Shown here: one piece after another, positions 1 through 10,905 of the stretch | How the letters are laid out: every line of letters starts with the position of its first letter | How positions within the stretch are numbered: the first letter of the stretch is position 1 | Source: Lucifuga dentata | Taxonomy: Eukaryota; Chordata; Actinopteri; Ophidiiformes; Bythitidae | DNA: 64,000 bases | Assembly (NCBI GenBank): GCA_014773175.1 | Contig: VXCM01001277.1 | Span: forward strand, 14,514-78,513 | Direction: 5' to 3' | Notes under the pieces: generated by a model | What the model was told of the DNA's origin: nothing | The model's database searches: none | What the model saw: only the letters and a program-made list of their open reading frames with translations | Position numbers and translations under genes: made by a program

Positions 1-1115
1 TTTTTTTTTTTTTTTTTTTACATTTTTACTATGGTCTTACTATACACTTACTATAGTCTCTTTTTTTTTTAACATTTTTAGTATGGTCTTACTATACACT
101 TACTATAGTCTTTTTTTTTGTTTTTTACACTTTTACCATGGTCTTACTATACAGTTACTATAGTCTTACTATACACATATTATAGTTTGTTTTTTTGTTT
201 TTTTTACACTATTACCATGGTCTTACTACAGTTTTACTATACACTTATTATAGTCTTTTTTTTTTTTTTNTTTTTTTTTTTTTGTTTTTAAAACTTTTAC
301 CATGGTCTTACTATACACTTAGTATAGTATTTTTTTTTTTACACTTTTACCATGGTCTTACTATACACTTACCATAGTCTTACGATACACTTACTATAGT
401 CTTACTATACATTTACTATAGTCTGTTTTTTTTGTTTTTTTTATTATAGTCTTTTTTTTTATTTTTTTTTTTACATTTTTACCATGGTCTTAGTATACAC
501 TTACTATAGTCTTACTATTTACTTACTATAGTGTTTTTTGGTTTTTTTTTTACACTTTTACCATTGTCTAACTATACACTTTACTATAGTCTTACTATAC
601 ACTTATTATACTATTTTTTTTTTTTTTACACTTTTACCATGGTCTTACTATACACTTAATATAGCCTTACTATACACTTATTATAGTATTTTTTTTTTTA
701 CACTTTTTCGATGGTCTTAATATACACTTACTAAAGTCTTAGTATACACTTACTATAGTGTTGCTATACACTTACTATAGTGTTACTATACACTTACTAT
801 ACTCATACTATAGTCTTACTATACATTACTATAGTCTTACTATAGTCTTACTATATACTTACCATAGTCTTAACATACACTTACTATAGTCTTATTAGAC
901 ACTTACTATAGTCTTATTATACACTTAGTATAATCTTATTATACACTTACTATACACTTACTATAGTCTTACTATAGTCTTACTATACGACTATAAGACT
1001 TAGTCTTACTATACGCTTAGTATAGTCACTATAGTAAGTTTATAGAAACGCTATAGTAAATGTATAGTACGAGTATAGTAATTATAGTAAGACCATAGTA
1101 AGGCTATAGAAAATA
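1..1115. repeat. TATACACTTACTATAGTCTT minisatellite with poly-T inserts
   Basis: A unit of roughly 20-22 bp, mixing TACACTTACTATAG and TCTTACTA, is repeated for over 1 kb. It is broken by T-runs of 9-20 bp and by one N (270). Near 990-1110 it turns into the inverted form (CTATAGTAA...). There is no coding potential beyond low-complexity frames. Confidence 0.85.
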
Positions 1116-1429
1116 CTAATGTTTTGTTGTAATTGGCTGCCAAATTTGAGTCGGCGTAGATTAGTCAAAAAAAAAAACTGCGATATCTCATGAATGATTG
1201 GGTACGTTGTTACCAAACGGTNGTAGATTAGTCAAAAAAAAAAACTGCGATATCTCATGAATGATTGGGTACGTTGTTACCAAACGGTGAATATCAGCTC
1301 GACTTCTGCTAAAACTGAATCATTCGTCGAGTCGTCTCACATGCTTGGACCCCGCTTATTGACGCTTGCGGCTATATTTTTCATTGAAATTGTTTAAAAT
1401 GTATGTTTTTTTTGCATTTTTTGGTAACG

Positions 1430-1559
1430 TACAAAATGTAACTCAGTACTTTTTACTTAGAGTACATTTGAAAGAAAATACTTTTTACTTTTACTTAAGT
1501 ACATTTTTACACAAGTACTTTTACTTGAGTACAATATTTTATTACTCTTTACACCTCTG
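1430..1559 (-). mobile_element. Tol2-like hAT terminal sequence
   Basis: Read on the minus strand it starts CAGAGGTGTAAAGAGTA and continues with repeated AGTACTTTTACTTAAGTA-type subrepeats, the hallmark of Tol2-type hAT ends. The inner boundary is unclear, and a matching opposite end was not found. Confidence 0.6.
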
Positions 1560-1563
1560 CATG

Positions 1564-1909
1564 TCACACCAAAGAAACTTGTGCAGTCCACATATTTGCT
1601 GCTGTGCACACACTTGTCACATTCTGAAGTTTTGAAGTCAAGGTTTCTTTCATGGCAGCAAATTCCCTCTCAATACGCTGGACTCGTGTCTTTCTGCTCA
1701 TAACTCTTTTGCCACCATTGATTCCCTCTGCAAGTCTTTTGAATGAAGGCTGCTCAATTGAGAAAGACTGAATATCATCAATCACAAAATCAAATATTAG
1801 TCTACTGACTGCAGTTTGAGATGCACAGTGTCCAAGTTCAAGTTTTGCTTGTTTGAAGGGAGGATGTAAGGCCTCTTTGACCTTGTTCAGATGTGCTGGG
1901 CTGCTGACT
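1564..1909 (-). pseudogene. hAT transposase fragment
   Basis: An open minus-strand frame reads ...AHLNKVKEALHPPF..., QTAVSRLIFDFVIDDIQSFS, FKRLAEGINGG.RVMSRKT, REFAAMKETL and VCTAANMWTA. These are typical of the middle of a hAT transposase (the DD..PFS, RKT and T.D.WTA blocks). The frame is lost near WTAQ, then SFFGVTC appears in another frame and the sequence stops at the Tol2-like end. It is a dead, interrupted fragment. Confidence 0.72.
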
Positions 1910-2046
1910 CATCTCAGAATGACTGGTGTCTTTTGTGGTCAGAAGTGAGCGATTTGGATGCTTCCTCTGAGAAACACAAAGCACATTGTAAAAATCAAGC
2001 AATTGTAGTGCATATTTTAATAATCAGTTGTAGTGTAATTGTTCAT

Positions 2047-2405
2047 AAAGGACCATACCAGTGAGTTTGCAGTTTAACTCAATAACTACTGCCTGTATAC
2101 ATGTTATATTACTGACAACTTTTTTCCAAATCATAAAAATGCATTTTTTCAAATCTTCTAATCTTTCAAAACCAAATGTCCAGGTGATACACATATCTTA
2201 AAATTCAATGTTTCACTTTCTAACACTTAATGCTGGATTGTAAAAGGCATGGCTATTTTAATTTTTCGGTAAAAGCCGTGTTTTCATGGGGCTATATTCC
2301 CTGGTGGAGGTCTATGTTGTCGTCCTTGCAACTCTGTGTTGTATCAGTGAAATAAAGTTACTTTGACAAAAAATAGACGTTATATTCGCTGTGATCGATT
2401 ATTTA
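2047..2405 (-). mobile_element. TTAA-family MITE copy, truncated
   Basis: Starts AAAGGACCATACCAGTG, then follows the reverse-complement interior of the family (AATCTTTCAAAACCAAATG, TATATTCCCTGGTGGAGG). The other end is missing. Confidence 0.75.
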
Positions 2406-4096
2406 TTTGAGTACATTTCACGTCTCTACATATATATACACCAGTAATCATGCATGTTATGAGCCCAATACAGGCCCAGTACACAAGACTCACAGGCCAC
2501 ACATATTTATTCACTGCATAACTAGCTGTCAATAACAGATGAACTCTAAATAAAGTGATTACTGTCTGTTTATTTAGTCATATTGTTTAATCGCTGTTGC
2601 TGGAATGTAAAAACTTAAGTAGTGAAATGCCAGCATCACCAGACAATTTCCCCAACACATCAGGAACAAAAAGAAAGATGCCCAGTTTGTCTAAAGTAAC
2701 TTTAAAACGCTAAAGTCTGACTAGTTGAACTATTTTAATAATCACTTAAAAACACTATACCTTCCAATCCGTTCTGCTGCCGCAGTCTCTCTATTGGTGC
2801 CGACAACTGTTTACAGTGAAACTTAATCACTATGGCAATGAGTTGTGCTAGCATGATGTGCTCAAATCCATAAAAAGTGGGAGGAAAAGAGAGAGAAGCC
2901 GACGACGTACGAAGTTAAACGGATGTTTTTCGAGAAATCAGATGTCAGGCGTAAGAGCATGTGAAGTCAGCCGTTTGCGTGAGTCTCATGCTCAATGCAT
3001 GAGAGTTGACAACCCTGACTACATTACGTGCTAGCTAGTTTTACTTAAGTTAGCTAACTAGCTCTTCTTCTTCTTCTTCTTCTTTGAGGTTTTACGGCGC
3101 TCCATCCACTCAAAAAATGCTGACGTAGGCGGCTAGGCCTACGTCAAAGAATACATGGCAAACTCGAAATCTGATTGGTTAAAGAATATGACAATCAACA
3201 ACGTGGTAGATTTTTTTTTTTTTACCCGGAGACAGCACAGCTGGAAAATCTGATTGGATAAAAGTTCTAATTTATAAGAGCTGCACTGAAAGCAGCACAA
3301 CTGAGGGAGAGAGTAGCGATGAAATGACGTTAATAATAAACTGATGGGAACGAACTTTGTAAAANAGGGAGAGAGTAGCGATGAAATGACGTTAATAATA
3401 AACTGATGGGAACGAACTTTGTAAAATACATTAGCATTAATTAAAATATATATTAAATTATAAAAATATAATTTTCTGACAATCTCTAGGTCAGCAGAGA
3501 AGGCCTTACTGTCAGCCCACCTCTGCCTTTTTTTTTTTTTTTTTTTTTTTTGCAAAACAGTAAGCCAAAAAAATTTAAAAATATGAGATGATTACTTCCT
3601 GGTTGCCACAGCGACCAAATGCATCATGAGAAGCCAGTCAATGAACAATACATTATGTGTTCTGTAGGCTTTATATTAATGAAACAATGAATACAAATAC
3701 AGACATTCATAAAGCTAAAGGCTAATGCTAATCAGCTTCCACTGTTTTGCTGCCAGCAGCAAAATGATTCATTAAGCATTTAGATGAACCATTAATCTTA
3801 ATTATTCTTATTATTCTGATAAAAATGAGGGACGCATGATGAATAATAACATCTACTCTCGGCAGATGCGCATCCTTAGAGATATTGATTCATCCATCAT
3901 TTATGTCCATATTTATGTTTCACTTTGATTACAGCTGGCAGTCATGACACAATTTTAGACATAAAAACTCTTTATTCCATCATTAAATTTGCATTCTGAT
4001 GCTTTTATGTTGCTTTGTATACGTGGAAAATTATAATCGTAGAATTAAATATCCAAAAACAGAATTATATTACATTTCTTTTCAATTAGCTTCACA
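2406..4096. other. intergenic sequence downstream of melusin
   Basis: AT-rich sequence with no recognised gene. It holds a CTT run near 3064-3082, a perfect 10-bp inverted repeat at 3121-3146, a fragment of a hAT-like repeat (3304-3480) and a poly-T near 3530-3551. Confidence 0.6.
3304..3480. mobile_element. fragment related to the hAT-N element at 34874
   Basis: AGTAGCGATGAAATGACGTT, the following AACTGATGG and the TTTGTAAAATACA segment match the interior of the 34874-35368 element (35023-35076). The first 61 bp are repeated across an N at 3365, probably an artefact. Confidence 0.55.
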
Positions 4097-4102
4097 TTTA
4101 TT
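4097..4102 (-). promoter_or_regulatory. candidate melusin poly(A) signal
   Basis: AATAAA on the minus strand, about 140 nt past the stop. It is the nearest canonical hexamer seen, and the region is AT-rich, so chance is possible. Confidence 0.35.
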
Positions 4103-4244
4103 TAGCTTTGAGCTGCCAAACTGATAATTTCTCATTATTTTGACAATAAACATTTTGTTTGCTTCATTAAAAAAAAAAACAATGAAACTTTTTCAACTCT
4201 TAGCTCAAACTAGCAGCTCGTTTTTTTTTTTNTTTTTTTTTTTT

Positions 4245-4697
4245 TTACTCCAAATCAGGCAGATCTTCATCTCCTTCCTTTTGCTCTTGCTTCCTCTGCT
4301 CTTCTGCCTTCCTCCTCTCCTCCTCTGCCCTCCTTCTCTCCTCCGACGCCCTCTTCATCTCCTCTTCCACCTCCTTCCTCTTTAAATTTTGCATCTCTGC
4401 CTCCTTCATCTTGTCCTTCCCTCCCTCCTCCTTCTCCTCCTCCTCCTCCTCCCGTGTCTTCTTTGACTGTGTGTCGTAGGCCCACTCCTCATCCGAGTCG
4501 CTGATGTCGTCGTCGTCGATGTCCCAGTTGGGTTGCAGAGACTCGTTGGTTTCTCCCAAGATGTCGTCAGAGGGCTCAGGTTCAGGTTTGTGGTTGGGGT
4601 CTTCCAGTTTGCCCCAGGCCACCTGGTCGGCCTTTTGGAGGGATATCTCCACTTTGGATGGAACCATGTTGACTGAACTCTTTTTGACATTAATTAC
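4245..4697 (-). CDS. itgb1bp2: melusin exon 11 (end of CS domain, charged tail, stop)
   Basis: 453 nt encoding 150 residues and TAA. The first part ([20 protein letters not shown]) finishes the CS domain. Next is an acidic stretch with [16 protein letters not shown]. Then comes a helix-prone tail of about 85 residues rich in E, K and R (for example [20 protein letters not shown]), ending GDEDLPDLE. In mammals the melusin tail is acidic but lacks this long alternating-charge part. A poly-A tract with a one-N gap (4232) follows the stop, so the 3' UTR start is not well assembled. Confidence 0.92.
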   Translation of the reverse strand, partial: VINVKKSSVNMVPSKVEISLQKADQVAWGKLEDPNHKPEPEPSDDILGETNESLQPNWDIDDDDISDSDEEWAYDTQSKKTREEEEEEKEEGGKDKMKEAEMQNLKRKEVEEEMKRASEERRRAEEERRKAEEQRKQEQKEGDEDLPDLE

Positions 4698-7600
4698 CTG
4701 GACAAGAAAAAAGCCAGGAGAATATTTACAGAAAGAGACGTATGACGCCGTATAAGGGCTATTAAAATTTTTGAGTTTTAAAACTCGCAAATTTTCGATT
4801 TTTTAAAAAAAAATTACAAAAAATTAAAAAATATTTTTTTTTGAGTTTTAAGTCAGTATACTCATGATAATTAGATGATTTTGCACTAAAAGCACAAGTA
4901 TTTCTTTATTGCTAAATCTGATGGAAAAGTATAATTTAATAAAGTCATGTACTGCAGGCAAAGTCACAACGTGAGGTGGTTCAGTTCCTGTTCCCATTAT
5001 TTTCCCTTTTTCATTATTAAAAAAAAATTTAATTATTTTAAAAAATTTAAAAAAAAAGATTATTTATCCTTAAAAATAATTTTCATTATTTTTTTTAGTT
5101 TTTAAACTCACAAATTTGCCAGTTTTAAACTCTGCGTTTTTTTTTGTTTTTTTTTTTGTGAGTACATGACCTTATTAAATTATACTTTTCCATTGGATTT
5201 AGTAATAAAGAAATACTTGTGCTTTTAGTGCAAAATCATTGAATTATCATATTATCATTATGATAATTTTAAAAGTGGCAAATTTTGGAATTTTAAAACT
5301 CACAAATTTGCGAGTTTAAAAACTCGAAATAATGCCCCCCTCGTTTTTTCAGTTTTTTCTTCTTTTTTTCCATCTTGTATGGCCCTAATACACCGTCATA
5401 GAGAAGAAAGATGATCTGTTTGTAATCTCTCACATTCAGCCTTCAGACTGAAGCCAAACAAAATCTCTAATTTAAAAAAAAAAAAAAAGGNTTTAAAAAA
5501 AAAAAAAAAGGTGTTAAACTCAAGCCAAAGAGACAGTTTATTTATTTATTATTTTAATCAAATATAAATTATGAAAATTTAAGACTTTTTTTGAATGGAG
5601 TCCGATACAGACAGATTTTTCCTGGAGACAGAATTTAACAGTAATTGGTCATATTATATCTTAATGTCATTCTGCTAGAAATGAGCATCGTTCTGAAAAA
5701 CAAAACAGCAAAAGGCAGATATCGCTAGAATCAGTTACACCTGGTTTTTATGAAAATTCATAAATCAAGTTGATTTATGAAAAGAATATAACTGAATAAG
5801 AAATAAAAAATTTCCAAATGGTATGTAATACAACAAAATATTTCCACAGACTCAACAACAGACGCATTTCTGTCAAAGTATAGCTGAATATGACTTTAAG
5901 AAATGACTTTCTGACTGCTATTAGTGGCACTAATATGTGATCTTAAAAGACAATACCGGCCAATTTGTGTATTTGAGCCTAGTATATACAAGCCACATAC
6001 ATGTTATGTTAGTGGTAAATGGTAGCATTGTTTTTTCTACCTTCCAGACTGACACTGCAGCTCATTGACGGCAAACACAATGTCTGTTAGGTTTTTTTTT
6101 TTAAATCTTTATTTAATCGATCCAATATGGAGCTGCACAGAAGACAATGTACATCTCCACCAGGAAATATAGCCCCAGGAGAAGACGGCTTTTAGTGAGA
6201 ACTAAAAATAACCATCACTTCTACACTCAGGAGTCTGTTAGCAGCAAAACATGAAATTTTAAGATGGTGATGATGAGGAGATTTGGCAAAATAACCAAAA
6301 AAGTCAAATATGGCTTTATGTTTTGGAAATTGTCAGTTGCATAACATGTATACTGGTAGTACAAAATCATCAGTATGGTCCTTTAAATACATTGAATAGA
6401 ATTTTTTTAAATTTTTGTGTGTATTTATTGGATACTCACCCCCCAAAGGTGGAAATCTTTCTTGAACAGCTTATCGTTCTCAAACTGGATGTTACAGGAG
6501 AGCTGAGAGAGGAGCGTTAATTTATTGTAGAAATATCATCATTATTTAAAGGACTTTATGCATTTTGAATATTTTTGATTGGAAAATTGCTCACCACCGT
6601 CCGGTTTGCCTCTATGCAGGAAAGCTCAGGATTGGTGTTTTTGGCATAAATGGTTACGACAACATTGTTGCCGGTCTGGTGCCAATCATACCGGCATGCC
6701 ACCTTCTTCTTATCCTGTAAAAACACACACACACACACATTCACATTTTACTTGTTTTTACTAGAAAAAATACTTTGAAATAAATATCTGACTCGTGAAA
6801 ATAAAAGAAAGTCAAAAAAAATTGGGGAACATTTTTTGGAAAAATTAAGCAAAAAGGAAATTTGTTTGATTGATTTAAAAAAAAGAAAAGAGAAAAATGT
6901 AAAATTAAATTAATTCTAAAAAGAGCAAGTGTGAAGACTTTGTGGCAATAAAGTGTCACTTTTTTTTTTAATTTTTTTTTTCCCTCTTTTTACCTGTTTT
7001 GGGGTCCAGCGGTGTTTTCCAGCGCTGCAGCCTTTTTGCTCCAGGAAGGCATTAAAGTCTGTGGTCTTTATGCAGCAGCAGCTCCAGTATTTATACCTCA
7101 ACATCACAACACAGCACATGAATGTTTGGCAAAATAACCAAAAAAGTCAAATATGGCTTTATGTTTTGGAAATTGTCAGTTGCATAACATGTATACTGGT
7201 AGTACAAAATCATCAGTATGGTCCTTTAAATACATTGAATAGAATTTTTTTCTATTTGCTCAGAGGCAACACGGCACCATAGTAGTTTGTGTGTGTTTTT
7301 TTGTGTGTTTGTGCGTCTTACCCCTCATGAAAGACGGGTCCTCCGGGATGATGGGTGCAGACTTCCTTGTCCGTCTCTGGACCTTGATATGTCTAAACAC
7401 ACAAACATTAATTATTATATTGATTGCAGCGTAAATATCAGCTGATCTATAATATGTAACAGATTACTGGTTGCTATGCAAAACTGAGCATTATCATCAG
7501 CCAATCTGATGTCTCAGAAATTATAGTATTTAAACTGACAAATTGATTTCCTCTGGGATTTTTTGTTTGTTTTAGCATGATTAAAAAAAATATTAAAATT

Positions 7601-7951
7601 ACAAATAAATATGCTTTGAGAGAAAAAAAATGTACATACTGAGATATTTTCTGAGTGGAAATTACAACCATCATAGTGGGGTTTTATGCTCTGAGTGGGG
7701 TTTCTTGACTTGCAGACAGATTCATGAATAATTTCCAGAACTGATACATTAATATTTGTTTAATATATTTTTGATAACATGTTGGTGAAAACAGAATTCA
7801 AAGTATCTGATTTCTGATGAGAATTTTGAAACCTAACATAAAGTCAGGAGGAAGAAGTTTGTCAAGCGTAATACCGGTTTTTACCACCTGATGGCGCTGG
7901 AGTTTCAAAAAACTATGGCAAAGGAATGAGGAGCTGAAGTCAAGGAAGTAA

Positions 7952-8005
<54 letters not shown>

Positions 8006-8083
8006 TGAATTTTTTGGCTTTTGCTGATGTCAGATAGTCAACTATTTTCAGCCATATAAGAAGTGCTACAGAAGTTGCTGGTA

Positions 8084-8140
<57 letters not shown>

Positions 8141-8567
8141 TGCATGCACACGCACACACACACAATGAGCAAATGAAGGTACTCACTGTTTTGCATCCTG
8201 CATTCTTGCATCGTGTCCCATGCATAACAGTTTGACTCTCTGTGGGTGAGAGAGAGAGAGAGAGAGAGAGAATTTTGTTCAGGAACAGTAAANAGTTTGA
8301 CTCTCTGTGGGTGAGAGAGAGAGAGAGAGAGAGAGAATTTTGTTCAGGAACAGTAAATTGGAATAGTTTGGTTTAGTTTTGGTTCAAAGGGAAAAATGGG
8401 GAGTTTTAATTCTGAAGGCTTCAATCACACACGCACACACACACACACACTGACCTTTCTTCTCTCTCTCTGCTCTGTTGCTGATGTCCAGTTTCTCCAG
8501 CATCTGAGCCAGTGATGCAGAGACCTTCTGCGACAGCTTGGTCTTGGCCTCATCTGAACTGTAGAGA

Positions 8568-8616
<49 letters not shown>

Positions 8617-10760
8617 TATATTACTTATAAACACAGAACTAACGCTCAGCTTTTAGTTTTTCAGACAGATTTACTTTCTCTGTATGTCCATAAAGAAACA
8701 ATACTGAACTGTCAACTCCCTTAAAGGAGCATACAGGTGATTTTGCATGTTTGAGCCCAATAAATACAACTCACATGCACATCATTACATTACTGCCAAC
8801 CATTGTCCAAAACAAACACAATACTGGAGCTGTAAATTTTAGAATTGTCTTTCCTACCTTGCAGACTGCCATTTGTTTCAGTTCTTTCCAGCACGCTATA
8901 AAAAAATCAACTTGGAGAGATTTGAAACGTGCTTGAGATTTAAAAAAAAAAAAAAAAANATTTAAAAAAAAAAAAAAAGAAGAAAAGAATCCATCACAGA
9001 GAACCAAACATTTATTTTTGATAAAGTTGCTCAATTTAACCAATTCAACACAGAGCCACATGGCAGAAAATATACGTCTCCGCCAGGAAATACAGTCCCA
9101 GGAGAAAACCGCTTCACCAAGAAATTAAAACAACCGTGTCTTCTATAATTATGTAAATCATGTAAGTGTTAGAAGGTGAAACATTAATTTCAAGGTGTGC
9201 GTATCACCTGAACATTTGATTTTGAAAGAAATAAGAGTATAACTAAAATATGGTTTTATGTTTTGGAAAATGATTGTCAGGAAGGCGTTTTATTGAATGG
9301 GCTTAAACATGCAAAATCACCGGTATGGTCCTTTAATGATGTTATTATACCATATATAAAGCATTAAAAGGTACTTAGTCATAATCTACAGCTTGTAGAG
9401 TGTATGTGTGTGTATGTTTGGTTTAGTGCTTGCTAAATCTTTTTTTTATCTTTATTTCCTGAGGGAATGTTGCTCATAACTGTAGAATAAACATGTTTTC
9501 CTGTAAACATGTTGCATCTTGCAGGTATGAATTTATCTACCTGGGTCTCTCTCTCTGCAGCTTCTCGGCTGATTTGGGTCCTCGGTAGATGATCTCGTGG
9601 CCGTTGGCGTTTTTAATCTCGCTTTTATCTGATGACACCTCCGGGCACAGAGGCTCTTCTGGCTTTTGGTTGCTGTGGCGCCCACGGGTGCAGCCCTGCA
9701 GAAAACCACGTATTCTTTTATTATATGTTGTACATATATATATGAATTTATTACACTTATATGTATGAACCTGTGCTCATGTTATCTCTTTTCTGTGTAA
9801 ATAAAAGTCAAATTCAATAAAAAAGATTCTTTACAGACAGGCTGATACATTTTCAGATGAGAAAATCCAGACATTTCAACAACAAACAAGATCATTTTTT
9901 TATTTTTAAGGCAGTTTTTTGTTGAGTAAATGTGAAAGAATTAATTAAAAAAATTAAATAAAAAATCAGTTAAAAAACAAGTGCGGAAGAATATTGTAGC
10001 TGCTTCATTTGTCAAATTTTCTATACAATCATTTTCCAGTCTTCACTGTTTTTTTTTATTTCCCTGATTTTTTTTTTTTTTAGGTTTTAATTGAATTTGT
10101 AGAATTTGAATTTGAATTAGAATTTGAAAAATTAAGAACTTTCTACAATCAAGAATTTATTTTAGATGTTTTGTAAAAAAAAAAAAAATCTAGAAATTTT
10201 CAATAAGTAGATCACATAATCTTTTTTTTTTAGTTTTTTTGAATAATTTTTTTTCTATTTTTTTTTTAGATTTTTAAAAATTTTATTTCTTTGAGGAATG
10301 TTCAAGAATTAATTAAAAAATCAAGAACTTTCTCGAAAATCCTTTCCAAACCATTAAAACCATTAAAGTCAGTTTGTCTTTCTTCCAACACCACAAAAAA
10401 AAAAAACAAAAAAAAAAACACAAGTACTTAGAGCATGTTTACACACTTTCACTATAAATAATAAAAATATATTATAAATTAAAAAAGCAGAATAACCCTT
10501 TACTAGTGTTTTGTTGTTACCTGGATGGAGAGAAACTCTGAGAAGTCTGTCGTTCTCTTCTTACAGCAGGACCAACCCTAAAAACACACACCAGAAACAC
10601 ACACAACGCCAGAATGTTTATTTTCAGTCAATCAGACATCGAGATGAGTTGTTTACTTGTTTACCTTCAGGGCGTCGTGGAAGATGGGGACTCCTAAATG
10701 GAAGAGGCAGGACTCTGGTGAGGAAGAAGAGAAGAAGGTTATATGTCGTCTGCTTATAGA

Positions 10761-10808
<48 letters not shown>

Positions 10809-10857
10809 GAGTCAGCTGGCTATACCAGCTGCTCAAATGGAGTCAGCTGGGTTGGAT

Positions 10858-10905
<48 letters not shown>

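Noticed and set aside
8229..8357. Real tandem duplication at melusin exon 6
   Set aside because: The two identical 64-bp blocks are separated by one N, as at several other joins in the window. An unmerged contig overlap is more likely.
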